Below are positions 52,216 through 59,838 of a stretch of DNA of 64,000 nucleotides, in pieces (the stretch's first letter is position 1; every line of letters starts with the position of its first letter). Both the position numbers and the translations under genes were made by a program. Under the pieces are notes generated by a model, which was given only the letters and a program-made list of their open reading frames with translations, had not been told where the DNA came from and did not search any database. Source of the DNA: Bacillus sp. 1780r2a1 (GTDB taxonomy: Bacteria; Bacillota; Bacilli; Bacillales; Bacillaceae_H); the NCBI GenBank assembly GCA_024134725.1, contig CP099863.1:1731501-1795500 (forward strand), given 5' to 3'.

Positions 52216-52941
52216 ATGACAAAAGTAACGGTATGGAACGAAAATCGTCACGAGCAAAAAAATCCAGTTGTAAGAGAAGTTTATCCAGAAGGGATTCACG
52301 GCGCTATTGCTTCATTTTTACAAGAAGCTGGGTATACAGCAGCTACAGCTACGCTTGATGAGCCTGAGCATGGGTTAACAGATGAAGTTCTTGAAAATAC
52401 TGATGTGCTTGTTTGGTGGGGGCATTTAGCTCATGAAGAAGTATCGGATGAAGTAGTCCAAAAAGTACAGCAACGCGTGTTGGATGGTATGGGACTAATC
52501 GTCTTACATTCGGGACATTTTTCAAAAATCTTTAAAGCATTAATGGGAACAAGCTGTGATCTAAAATGGCGTGAAGCAGATGAAAAAGAGCGCTTATGGG
52601 TTATCGATCCTTCTCACCCAATTGCAGAAGGGATTTCAGAATTTATTGAACTTGAGCGTGAAGAAATGTATGGAGAGCATTTTGATATTCCCGCTCCAGA
52701 TGAACTTGTTTTCACAAGTTGGTTTGAAGGTGGAGAAATCTTCCGCAGCGGATGCACGTATAAGCGTGGAAACGGAAAGGTGTTTTACTTCCGACCAGGA
52801 CATGAAACATATCCAACTTACCACAATAAAGATATCCAACGCGTAATTGTAAACGCTGTAAATTGGGCAAAGCCTGTTGATCGCAAACGTCCAGTATATG
52901 GAAACGCTCAACCGCTTGAAAAAATTACGGTAAAAAACTAA
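52216..52941 (+). CDS. ThuA-like protein
   Basis: 241-aa ThuA domain (glutamine-amidotransferase-like fold): [20 protein letters not shown] at the start, [53 protein letters not shown] and [20 protein letters not shown]. ThuA proteins with ThuB-type dehydrogenases act on 3-keto-disaccharides (trehalose and relatives) in rhizobia; the exact ThuA chemistry is not settled. It precedes two Gfo/Idh/MocA enzymes and an epimerase, a setting that fits keto-sugar metabolism. Confidence 0.88.
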   Translation: MTKVTVWNENRHEQKNPVVREVYPEGIHGAIASFLQEAGYTAATATLDEPEHGLTDEVLENTDVLVWWGHLAHEEVSDEVVQKVQQRVLDGMGLIVLHSGHFSKIFKALMGTSCDLKWREADEKERLWVIDPSHPIAEGISEFIELEREEMYGEHFDIPAPDELVFTSWFEGGEIFRSGCTYKRGNGKVFYFRPGHETYPTYHNKDIQRVIVNAVNWAKPVDRKRPVYGNAQPLEKITVKN

Positions 52942-52963
52942 GGAACTAAAGGGGAGAAAAATA

Positions 52964-53989
52964 ATGGAGAAATTAAAAGTAGCAGTTATCGGTTGTGGAA
53001 GTATTGCTCAGTATCGTCATTTGCCAGAATATAAAATGAACAAACATGTAGAGCTAGTAGCCGTTTGTGATATTAACGAAGAGCGTGCCAATAAAGTAGC
53101 AAGTGAATACGGCGTAAAGGCTTATACAAGTTATGAAGAGCTATTAGCAAGCGGAACAGTGGATGCAGTTAGCGTTTGTACACCGAACTACCTGCATGCT
53201 CCTATCTCCGTTGTAGCATTAAACAGCGGAGTACATGTTCTATGTGAAAAGCCAATGGCAACGTCAAAAGAATCTGCTGAAGCGATGATAGAAGCAGCTA
53301 AAACAAATGACAAAAAGCTAATGATTGCTCATAACCAACGTTTTGTAGCATCTCACCAAAAAGCGCGCCAATTAATTGAAAACGGTGAAGTTGGAAGAAT
53401 CTATAGCTTCCGTACAGCTTTCGGACACGGCGGTCCAGAAGGGTGGAGCGTAGACGGTAAGGACAGCTGGTTCTTTAGAAAAGAAGAAGCATTTATTGGA
53501 GCGATGGGAGATTTAGGTGTTCATAAAACTGACTTGCTTCGCTACATTTTAGGGGAAGAAATTGTTGAAGTTGGTGCATTTGTTGAAACAACTGCAAAAG
53601 ATTTTGGCGATGTAGATGACAATGCGGTTTGTGTATTAAAAACAGAAAGCGGTATTGTGGGTACGCTAGCAGCAAGTTGGGCGTACACAAGCAAAGAAGA
53701 TAATTCAACAATCATTTATGGCGAAAAAGCAATTTTACGCCTAGAAGATGATCCAAACCATTCATTAGTAGTTCAATACGCAACTGGAGAAGTTGTGAAG
53801 TACGAGTTAGGGAAAATTCAATCAAATGATGATGGTGGTCAGAGCAACTCTCACGTTGTTGAAAAATTTGTAGATGCAATCATTAACGATACAGAAACAC
53901 CGGTTTCAGGCGAAGAAGGATTTAAGTCATTAGCTGTTATTTTGGCTGCTCTTGAGTCTAGTGAAACAAAACAAATTAAGCAAGTGTAA
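52964..53989 (+). CDS. Gfo/Idh/MocA-family oxidoreductase 1
   Basis: 341-aa NAD(P)-dependent sugar dehydrogenase. N-terminal Rossmann fold VIGCGSIAQYRHLPEYKMN, the family EKP motif in GVHVLCEKPMATS (about residue 95, catalytic Lys), then the C-terminal beta-sheet domain with GAMGDLGVHKTDLLRYILG (active-site Asp and His). Such enzymes oxidise a sugar hydroxyl, often at C3. It starts 22 bases after thuA. The second enzyme of the same family begins 13 bases after its stop; the two are paralogous rather than duplicates. Confidence 0.92.
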   Translation: MEKLKVAVIGCGSIAQYRHLPEYKMNKHVELVAVCDINEERANKVASEYGVKAYTSYEELLASGTVDAVSVCTPNYLHAPISVVALNSGVHVLCEKPMATSKESAEAMIEAAKTNDKKLMIAHNQRFVASHQKARQLIENGEVGRIYSFRTAFGHGGPEGWSVDGKDSWFFRKEEAFIGAMGDLGVHKTDLLRYILGEEIVEVGAFVETTAKDFGDVDDNAVCVLKTESGIVGTLAASWAYTSKEDNSTIIYGEKAILRLEDDPNHSLVVQYATGEVVKYELGKIQSNDDGGQSNSHVVEKFVDAIINDTETPVSGEEGFKSLAVILAALESSETKQIKQV

Positions 53990-54002
53990 TGAGGTGATAG
54001 CT

Positions 54003-55007
54003 GTGAAAGTAGGAATTATTGGAGTGGGCGGTATTGCAGTAGGCCGCCACATTCCAGCATTTAAACAGCTACAGGATGAGTGTGAGATTGTGGCCGTGAG
54101 TGATATTAATGTTGAGCGCGCAACGGAAGTAGCAAATGAGCATGGTATTCCACATGTATTTATTGACTACAAAGACATGTTTGCAGAAGTCGATGCCGTT
54201 TGTATTTGTACACCGAATAAATTCCATGCTGAATATGCAATAGAAGCGTTAAAAGCTGGTATCCACGTGTTATGTGAAAAGCCAATGGCTTTATCGAAAG
54301 CAGAATGCGAGCAAATGATTCAAGAAGCAAAGAAAGCAGATAAAGTGCTAGCGATTGCTTATCATTATCGATTCATGAAGGAAGCACAAGCTGCTAAAAA
54401 AAGCATGGATGAAGTTGGGAAGCCGCTTGTTGCCCGCGTAAGAGCAATGAGGCGTCGAAAAGTACCAGGATGGGGCGTGTTCACTAATAAAGACTTGCAA
54501 GGTGGAGGAAGCTTAATCGACTACGGCTGTCACCTTCTTGACTTAGCTGTATGGCTAATGGGGAATCCAAAACATACAGAAGTAATGGGATCTACGTATA
54601 ACGACTTAAGTCGGTCACCCAACCAGCTAAATCAGTGGGGGACGTTTAATCACGAAACGTTTGAAGTGGATGACCACGTTACAGCCTATATCAAGTTTGA
54701 TAACGGTGCATCGTTGTTACTTGAGACATCTTGGGCAGCTAATATAGCAGACGACGAAGAGCATGTAAGCATTTCTGGTGTTAATGGAGGCATCAATGTG
54801 TTTCCGTTTGAATTATATACGTCTAAAAATGGCATGTTGTTAAACAGCCAAGCAGCTTGGATAGATGGGGAAGAAAACTATAGCTTATTGCAAGCGAATA
54901 ATTTTATTAATGCTTGTAAAGGTAAAGAAGACCTTGTCGTAAAGCCGGAAGAAGCGCTTCAAACATCAGCTATCATTGATGCTATTTATAATAGTAGTAA
55001 GAACTAA
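54003..55007 (+). CDS. Gfo/Idh/MocA-family oxidoreductase 2
   Basis: 334-aa relative of the preceding enzyme. Rossmann motif VGIIGVGGIAVGRHIPAFKQ, catalytic Lys in GIHVLCEKPMALS, and GGSLIDYGCHLLDLAVWLMG in the substrate domain. A pair of such enzymes in one operon suggests successive oxidation and reduction (keto-sugar formation and resolution) or two sugar units. GTG 54003 follows GAGGTGATA; an in-frame ATG at 53952 lies within the previous gene. The epimerase gene begins 17 bases later. Confidence 0.92.
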   Translation: MKVGIIGVGGIAVGRHIPAFKQLQDECEIVAVSDINVERATEVANEHGIPHVFIDYKDMFAEVDAVCICTPNKFHAEYAIEALKAGIHVLCEKPMALSKAECEQMIQEAKKADKVLAIAYHYRFMKEAQAAKKSMDEVGKPLVARVRAMRRRKVPGWGVFTNKDLQGGGSLIDYGCHLLDLAVWLMGNPKHTEVMGSTYNDLSRSPNQLNQWGTFNHETFEVDDHVTAYIKFDNGASLLLETSWAANIADDEEHVSISGVNGGINVFPFELYTSKNGMLLNSQAAWIDGEENYSLLQANNFINACKGKEDLVVKPEEALQTSAIIDAIYNSSKN

Positions 55008-55024
55008 AAGAGGAGGAGACTAAG

Positions 55025-55993
55025 TTGAAATTAGGGGTATTTACTGTATTATTTGCGGATAAATCATTTGAAGAAATGCTGGATACTGTTAAAGCTGCTG
55101 GGCTTCATGCAGTGGAAATTGGAACAGGGGGCTATCCTGGAAACAATCATTGTCCGTTGGATGAGCTTTTAGAGGATGAAGCTGCACGAAAAGCGTATAA
55201 AAATCAAATCACGGATCGTGGATTAACGATTAGTGCATTCAGCTGCCATGGAAACCCAATCTCACCAGAGGTTAATTTTGCAAAAGAATCTCATGAAACG
55301 CTATTAAAAACGATTAAACTAGCTTCGTTACTAGATGTCCCAGTTGTGAATTGTTTTTCAGGAACAGCAGGTGATCATGATGGGGCAAAATATCCAAACT
55401 GGCCGGTTACACCTTGGCCAAATGAGTATGGTGACGTTTTAAAGTGGCAGTGGGAAGAAAAATTAATTCCTTATTGGAAAGAAGTAGGCGCGTATGCACA
55501 AGAGCACAATGTGAAAATTGGTTTGGAGCTTCACGGTGGGTTTTTAGTACATACACCGTATACGTTATTAAAGCTACGTGAAGCAACATGCGACGCAATT
55601 GGTGCAAACTTAGACCCAAGTCATTTGTGGTGGCAAGGGATTGATCCTGTTGCAGCCATTAAAATTCTTGCTAAAGAAAATGCGATTCATCACTTCCATG
55701 CAAAAGATACGTATTTGGATCAAGAAAACATTAATATGTATGGATTAACAGATATGCAGCCTTATGGTGAAGTTCGCTCTCGCGCATGGACATTCCGCTC
55801 AGTAGGGTGTGGACATAGCTTAACAGAATGGTCTGATATGATGAGCGCTTTACGTACGTATGGATATGATTATGTTGTAAGCATAGAGCATGAAGACCCA
55901 ATTATGTCAATTAACGAAGGGTTTAATCGTGCTGTAACAAACCTTCAAAGTATTTTAATTGAAGAGCAGCCTTCACAAATGTGGTGGGTATAA
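55025..55993 (+). CDS. Sugar phosphate isomerase/epimerase (xylose-isomerase-like barrel)
   Basis: 322-aa TIM-barrel enzyme of the AP-endonuclease-2/IolE-like family. Metal ligands are in IGLELHGGFLVHTPYT (Glu), ANLDPSHLWWQGID (Asp, His), HHFHAKDTY (His, Asp) and VSIEHEDPI (Glu). Members isomerise, epimerise or, in some recent cases, cleave 3-keto-glycosides by beta-elimination. With two Gfo/Idh/MocA enzymes upstream the last activity is attractive but unproven. Starts at TTG behind GAGGAGG. Last gene of the operon. No transporter is included. Confidence 0.88.
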   Translation: MKLGVFTVLFADKSFEEMLDTVKAAGLHAVEIGTGGYPGNNHCPLDELLEDEAARKAYKNQITDRGLTISAFSCHGNPISPEVNFAKESHETLLKTIKLASLLDVPVVNCFSGTAGDHDGAKYPNWPVTPWPNEYGDVLKWQWEEKLIPYWKEVGAYAQEHNVKIGLELHGGFLVHTPYTLLKLREATCDAIGANLDPSHLWWQGIDPVAAIKILAKENAIHHFHAKDTYLDQENINMYGLTDMQPYGEVRSRAWTFRSVGCGHSLTEWSDMMSALRTYGYDYVVSIEHEDPIMSINEGFNRAVTNLQSILIEEQPSQMWWV

Positions 55994-56029
55994 ATAAAAC
56001 AACGCACTTTAAAGTGCGTTGTTTTATTT
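55992..56029. terminator. Bidirectional terminator, 38-bp perfect palindrome
   Basis: Two abutting 19-base arms (the core ACAACGCACTTT / AAAGTGCGTTGT) are perfectly complementary, with A- and T-tracts outside. It overlaps the stop codons of both converging genes. Confidence 0.92.
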
Positions 56030-56620
56030 GGATACATAAGGATGATCCGTAATCCAAAATCGCCAAGGGTAATCTTTTGCTTCACCAGAATTATCGATGC
56101 CAATCCTTGGTCCTGACGAAATAGATGTAGGCGTAAATCCTTTTGAGATGTAAAGAGGTGAACTAGTAATGTCATGTCCATAAGCATTCATTGTAATCGC
56201 AAGTGCTTTTGTTAACTTTCCAGGTCCGTTTGTCCAATTTTTGGGCAGAGCATGCTTTCGACGCTCTTGAATAAGATTAATCCCACTAAAAGGTTCGATT
56301 GCTCGAATTAACACAGCTTCTGGCTTATCAACTGGGCCGCTGACAATATTAACAAGGCAGTGGGTGTGCATGACATAGGTATATACATTGCCGGGAGCAC
56401 CGAACATCACTTCCGTCCGCTTTGTTCGCCGGTTATTAAAGCTATGTGCAGCGCGGTCTTCAGGCCCCATATAGGCTTCTGTTTCAACGATAAATCCAGA
56501 AGTAGTACCCTCAGTTGTTTCGTGAATAAGTAAACAACCGAGCAAGGATTTCGCTAAAGATAGTGTTGGTTGTTTATAAAATGAAACATCTAGAGGCTTA
56601 AGTGATAATGTACCGTCCAC
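56024..56620 (-). CDS. DNA-3-methyladenine glycosylase (AAG type)
   Basis: 198-aa alkyladenine DNA glycosylase family protein, which removes alkylated or deaminated purines in base-excision repair. The active-site block VETEAYMGPEDRAAHSFNNR (catalytic Glu first) and FGAPGNVYTYVMHTHCLVNI are recognisable, followed by VLIRAIEP and NGPGKLTKALAI. The usual Tyr-Gly after the strand is here His-Thr, a mild deviation. B. subtilis homologue YxlJ. Single gene; not linked to the adaptive-response genes in this window. Confidence 0.93.
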   Translation of the reverse strand: MDGTLSLKPLDVSFYKQPTLSLAKSLLGCLLIHETTEGTTSGFIVETEAYMGPEDRAAHSFNNRRTKRTEVMFGAPGNVYTYVMHTHCLVNIVSGPVDKPEAVLIRAIEPFSGINLIQERRKHALPKNWTNGPGKLTKALAITMNAYGHDITSSPLYISKGFTPTSISSGPRIGIDNSGEAKDYPWRFWITDHPYVSK

Positions 56621-56646
56621 AGATAATCCCCTTCCTTTATGTTAAG

Positions 56647-58035
56647 TTAATCTTCAGATGTTTCTACCGCAACACGTTTATATCCTAAAAATAACATAAA
56701 TGATACGATGATTAATACTGTCATGCCGATGAACAAATTCTGAAATGCTGCTTCAATTGGTAAGCTTTTTTGCCAAACGATTGCTACTCCTGTTAAGGCT
56801 ACGCCTGTAGCTCCACCAACGAACTGAGAAAGCTGTGAGAATCCCATTCCTGTACCAATACTATCTGAAGGTAAAACACGTGAAATTTCGTTCGCTACGC
56901 TAGACGTAAGAGACGTGAAGCCAACGCTCATAAACATATAAACAAACAGAATTGCTGTTGGAGATACCGTGCTAAAAAATGTAAATAATATAGCGGCAAG
57001 ACATAAAAACAGATGACCAAATCGAATTAATACGTTGTTTCCAAATTGATCAATAATTTTACCAATAAAACGAGAAGCAACTGCTGAAAGAATAGCACCT
57101 GGGAAAATTAGCAAGCCAATTTCGGCAGAGCTTTTTTGGAAAACTTGTACCAATAATAACGGCATAATAAAAAGAGTAGCAAAATGAGTCATGTATGCTG
57201 CAAACCCAATTCCATTTAATAGTAAATAGCCTTTACTTTGAAAAAGCTTGGGCTCAATAAACGGATGGTTGTGCTTGCGGATACGAATGCTTAATAAAAT
57301 AATAGCTACAATACCGACTGCTAGTAGTACCAACGAATAGGAAGTTAAAAATAGTAAAAAGCCAGTCACGCCTGCTGCTGTTAGGATACCACCTAGAATA
57401 TCAAAATAAACTTTCTTTTTATCTTCAGCAGGTAATACTTTATGAAATAGTGGGATGAAAATCAAAACTAATCCTGTAACGATGAATAGAAAGTTCCAGC
57501 CCATATACTCGGTCACTGCTCCTCCAATAACAGGTCCAAGACCAAATCCAAGCGACGCAGCAGAAGAAATCATAGACATTGATTTACCACGTCTAGATTT
57601 TGGAATATAGCGCGTGATTAAAATCATTGCTAGTCCAGGTACTGCTGCTGCCCCGGCAGCTTGAAGAACGCGAGCGAATAACAACATTGTAAAGTTGTTC
57701 GAAACAAAGCCGATAATTGAAGCAATTCCAAGAAGCGTTAAGCCAGTTGTTAGTAGCTGTCTAATCGGAACGAAGTCGGATAGTCGACTATATGTAATTG
57801 TCGCAATCGCAAAAACAACAGAATAGCCAGTAATAATCCAAGCAGAGGTTGAAGATGTTAAAGCAAATTCAGTGGATACTTTAGGAAGAGCAACATTAAA
57901 CATTGTAGTGTTCATTACTACAAGCATAACTGTCAAACTCCAAAAAGGAATAACAACAGATTCTTTAAATGGTTTTGGTTCTAAGATTGAATGCTCTTCA
58001 TTCTCTTCATTCGTAGTAATAGTAGTGGTAGTCAT
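56647..58035 (-). CDS. MFS drug efflux protein, Tet(L)-like 14-helix type
   Basis: 462-aa major facilitator of the DHA2 (14-segment) group. A hydrophilic N-terminus of about 30 residues precedes the first segment. The segments closely resemble Tet(L)/Tet(K): LFARVLQAAGAAAVPGLAMI, RYIPKSRRGKSM (motif between helices 4 and 5), and GLGPVIGGAVTEYMGWNFLF (motif C of antiporters). Tet(L) also exchanges Na+ and K+ for H+. ATG 58035 follows AAGGAGATAAAG. A palindromic operator lies upstream, but no regulator gene is adjacent. Actual drug is unknown. Confidence 0.88.
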   Translation of the reverse strand: MTTTTITTNEENEEHSILEPKPFKESVVIPFWSLTVMLVVMNTTMFNVALPKVSTEFALTSSTSAWIITGYSVVFAIATITYSRLSDFVPIRQLLTTGLTLLGIASIIGFVSNNFTMLLFARVLQAAGAAAVPGLAMILITRYIPKSRRGKSMSMISSAASLGFGLGPVIGGAVTEYMGWNFLFIVTGLVLIFIPLFHKVLPAEDKKKVYFDILGGILTAAGVTGFLLFLTSYSLVLLAVGIVAIILLSIRIRKHNHPFIEPKLFQSKGYLLLNGIGFAAYMTHFATLFIMPLLLVQVFQKSSAEIGLLIFPGAILSAVASRFIGKIIDQFGNNVLIRFGHLFLCLAAILFTFFSTVSPTAILFVYMFMSVGFTSLTSSVANEISRVLPSDSIGTGMGFSQLSQFVGGATGVALTGVAIVWQKSLPIEAAFQNLFIGMTVLIIVSFMLFLGYKRVAVETSED

Positions 58036-58072
58036 CTTTATCTCCTTACAAAATAGCATATTTAAACAAGGT

Positions 58073-58090
58073 TTAATGATATGTCATTAA
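58073..58090 (-). promoter_or_regulatory. Palindromic operator upstream of MFS gene
   Basis: A perfect 7-4-7 inverted repeat TTAATGA-N4-TCATTAA lies about 40-55 bases before the efflux gene start, the expected place for a TetR- or MarR-type repressor. The repressor would have to be encoded elsewhere. Confidence 0.5.
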
Positions 58091-58159
58091 TTCTCAAACT
58101 TGTCTACAGGTATATAAATATAGAATTTTATGATACGTTTGTCAATCTTTTTCGGGTTA

Positions 58160-58197
58160 CGAAATAAAATCAGGTGCACGCACCTGATTTTATTTCG
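58160..58197. terminator. Long perfect hairpin, terminator of the lipoprotein gene
   Basis: Two 18-base perfect arms surround 2 bases (core ATCAGGTGC-AC-GCACCTGAT, flanked by CGAAATAAA and its complement). Located just past the lipoprotein stop on the reverse strand. Longer than other terminators in the window. Confidence 0.7.
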
Positions 58198-58200
58198 CTT

Positions 58201-58695
58201 TTAAAGCTTTTCTTCCTTCTCAAACGTCACTTTATGCTCTTTGGCAAGCTTTTTAATATCACTTGCATATTGACGCATTCCCTTTCTTGCTTCATCTAAC
58301 ATTACATTAGCTTCAACAATTAATTCAGGGTCCTGTTTCTCAAGAGCACTGACAATCTTTGCAAAAGCATTATACTGAGTATTGGCAGCTTTAATGTAAT
58401 CTTCATGAAGTGCTCGTAGCTCATCTGTTTCTACTTCGATTTTTTCCAGTTCTTCAATAAATTCACGATACTGTGGAATCACGTCATCCACAAGCGTATT
58501 GTACATTGTAAAATCATCTGTGTAGTTAGCTCCAGATACGCTGTCATATGCTTCAACCGCCTGTATTTCTATTTCACTGACCTTGGGAATTTCATTGTTT
58601 GAGTAGTTTAATAAATCGTCTTGAACGGGGTCGTTTAGGCAGGCTGATAAAAGCAACAGCAGTGGAGTAAACAGCAGCAAAAGTTTTTTCTTCAT
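58201..58695 (-). CDS. Unknown lipoprotein with helical domain
   Basis: 164-aa lipoprotein. Signal peptide with lipobox LLLLSAC (Cys about residue 19). The mature part is acidic and almost entirely helical (YREFIEELEKIEVETDELRA; ALHEDYIKAANTQYNAFAKI), probably a helical bundle of a YkyA-like sort. Function unknown; anchored at the outer face of the membrane. Ribosome site AGGAGGTG. Transcribed divergently from murQ. Confidence 0.72.
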   Translation of the reverse strand: MKKKLLLLFTPLLLLLSACLNDPVQDDLLNYSNNEIPKVSEIEIQAVEAYDSVSGANYTDDFTMYNTLVDDVIPQYREFIEELEKIEVETDELRALHEDYIKAANTQYNAFAKIVSALEKQDPELIVEANVMLDEARKGMRQYASDIKKLAKEHKVTFEKEEKL

Positions 58696-58807
58696 TTAAC
58701 TTTCACCTCCATTATTAAGTGTATGAACGTACTGCTTGACACAGTATCAATATTCTTACTGTCTCGTGTAGCGAAAGTAGAAAGAATTTTCATAAGTAAT
58801 GAGGGAT

Positions 58808-58889
58808 TTTAAAATTTAATTTCAATTTTTATAAAAACTATTGAAATTAAATTTTAAATGAGTTATTGTTTATACTGTAAACGTTAACA
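58808..58889 (+). promoter_or_regulatory. murQ control region: long inverted repeat and cre site
   Basis: Two 19-base perfect arms (58808-58826 and 58840-58858, core AATTTAATTTCAAT and its complement), 13 bases apart, lie just upstream of a TATACT -10 (58871-58876). The sequence TGTAAACGTTAACA (58876-58889) fits the catabolite-response consensus TGWNANCGNTNWCA at every position. CcpA repression from the cre is likely. The inverted repeat suits an RpiR-family (MurR) regulator, but no such gene is in the window. Confidence 0.68.
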
Positions 58890-58915
58890 GAATGAATCGT
58901 TTAGGAGGAGAAGAA

Positions 58916-59806
58916 ATGCTAGAAAATTTAACTACTGAGGCTCGTAATGAAAAAACAATGAATTTAGACGAAATGTCTATTGTAGAGTTTCTAACAACAA
59001 TGAATAAAGAAGATGAAAAAGTGGCTAAAGCCGTTAATGATGAAATTCCTTCCATTGCAAAAGCTGTAGAAGCAATCATAGAAGTAAAAAAACAAGGTGG
59101 TCGTCTTATTTATATAGGTGCGGGAACTAGCGGCCGAATTGGATTATTAGATGCTGTAGAGTGTCCACCTACTTTTGGTACAAATCCTGAAGAAGTGCTA
59201 GGCTTAATGGCTGGTGGAGAGAAAGCTTTTATTAAAGCGGTTGAAGGAGCAGAGGATAGCAAAGACTTAGGTAAAGAAGATTTGCAAAACATTGGCCTGA
59301 CTAACGGAGACATCGTGGTAGGAATTGCTGCAAGTGGTCGAACACCTTATGTTATTGGCGCTTTAGAGTATGCTCGTTCAATTGGAGCTCCAACTGTAGC
59401 AGTTAGTTGTAACAAAGGTTCTGACATCGGAAGAATAGCTGATATTAGCATTGAAGTTGTAGCAGGTCCTGAGGTATTAACGGGTTCTACTCGCTTGAAA
59501 GCTGGAACTGCACAAAAGCTCATTTGTAATATGTTATCAACAGCTTCTATGGTAGGGGTTGGAAAAGTTTATGGGAACTTAATGGTAGATGTACAATTAA
59601 CTAATGAAAAGCTTGTGGAGCGTGCAAAACGTATCGTAATGGAGGCGACTTCATGTACGTATGAGACAGCAGAGGAATACTTGGAAAAAACAAATTCTAA
59701 TTCTAAACTTGCTATTGTTATGATCTTAACAGGACTTTCATATGAAGAATCTCTACAACGTTTAGAAACGACGAAAGGGTTTGTTCGTCAAGCAATTGCT
59801 AAATAA
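58916..59806 (+). CDS. murQ: N-acetylmuramic acid 6-phosphate etherase
   Basis: 296-aa MurQ, cleaving the lactyl ether of MurNAc-6-phosphate to GlcNAc-6-phosphate and lactate in cell-wall recycling. SIS-type sugar-phosphate domain with IYIGAGTSGRIGLLDAVECP (about residues 63-82) and VGIAASGRTPYVIGAL, GSTRLKAGTAQKL and the C-terminal helices are present. Start ATG 58916 follows GGAGGAG. An in-frame ATG at 58892 is upstream of that site. The PTS permease gene follows after 32 bases. B. subtilis murR, amiE and nagZ neighbours are missing here. Confidence 0.95.
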   Translation: MLENLTTEARNEKTMNLDEMSIVEFLTTMNKEDEKVAKAVNDEIPSIAKAVEAIIEVKKQGGRLIYIGAGTSGRIGLLDAVECPPTFGTNPEEVLGLMAGGEKAFIKAVEGAEDSKDLGKEDLQNIGLTNGDIVVGIAASGRTPYVIGALEYARSIGAPTVAVSCNKGSDIGRIADISIEVVAGPEVLTGSTRLKAGTAQKLICNMLSTASMVGVGKVYGNLMVDVQLTNEKLVERAKRIVMEATSCTYETAEEYLEKTNSNSKLAIVMILTGLSYEESLQRLETTKGFVRQAIAK

Positions 59807-59838
59807 GTAGCGAATTTATAAAGGAGATAAGAACAGCT

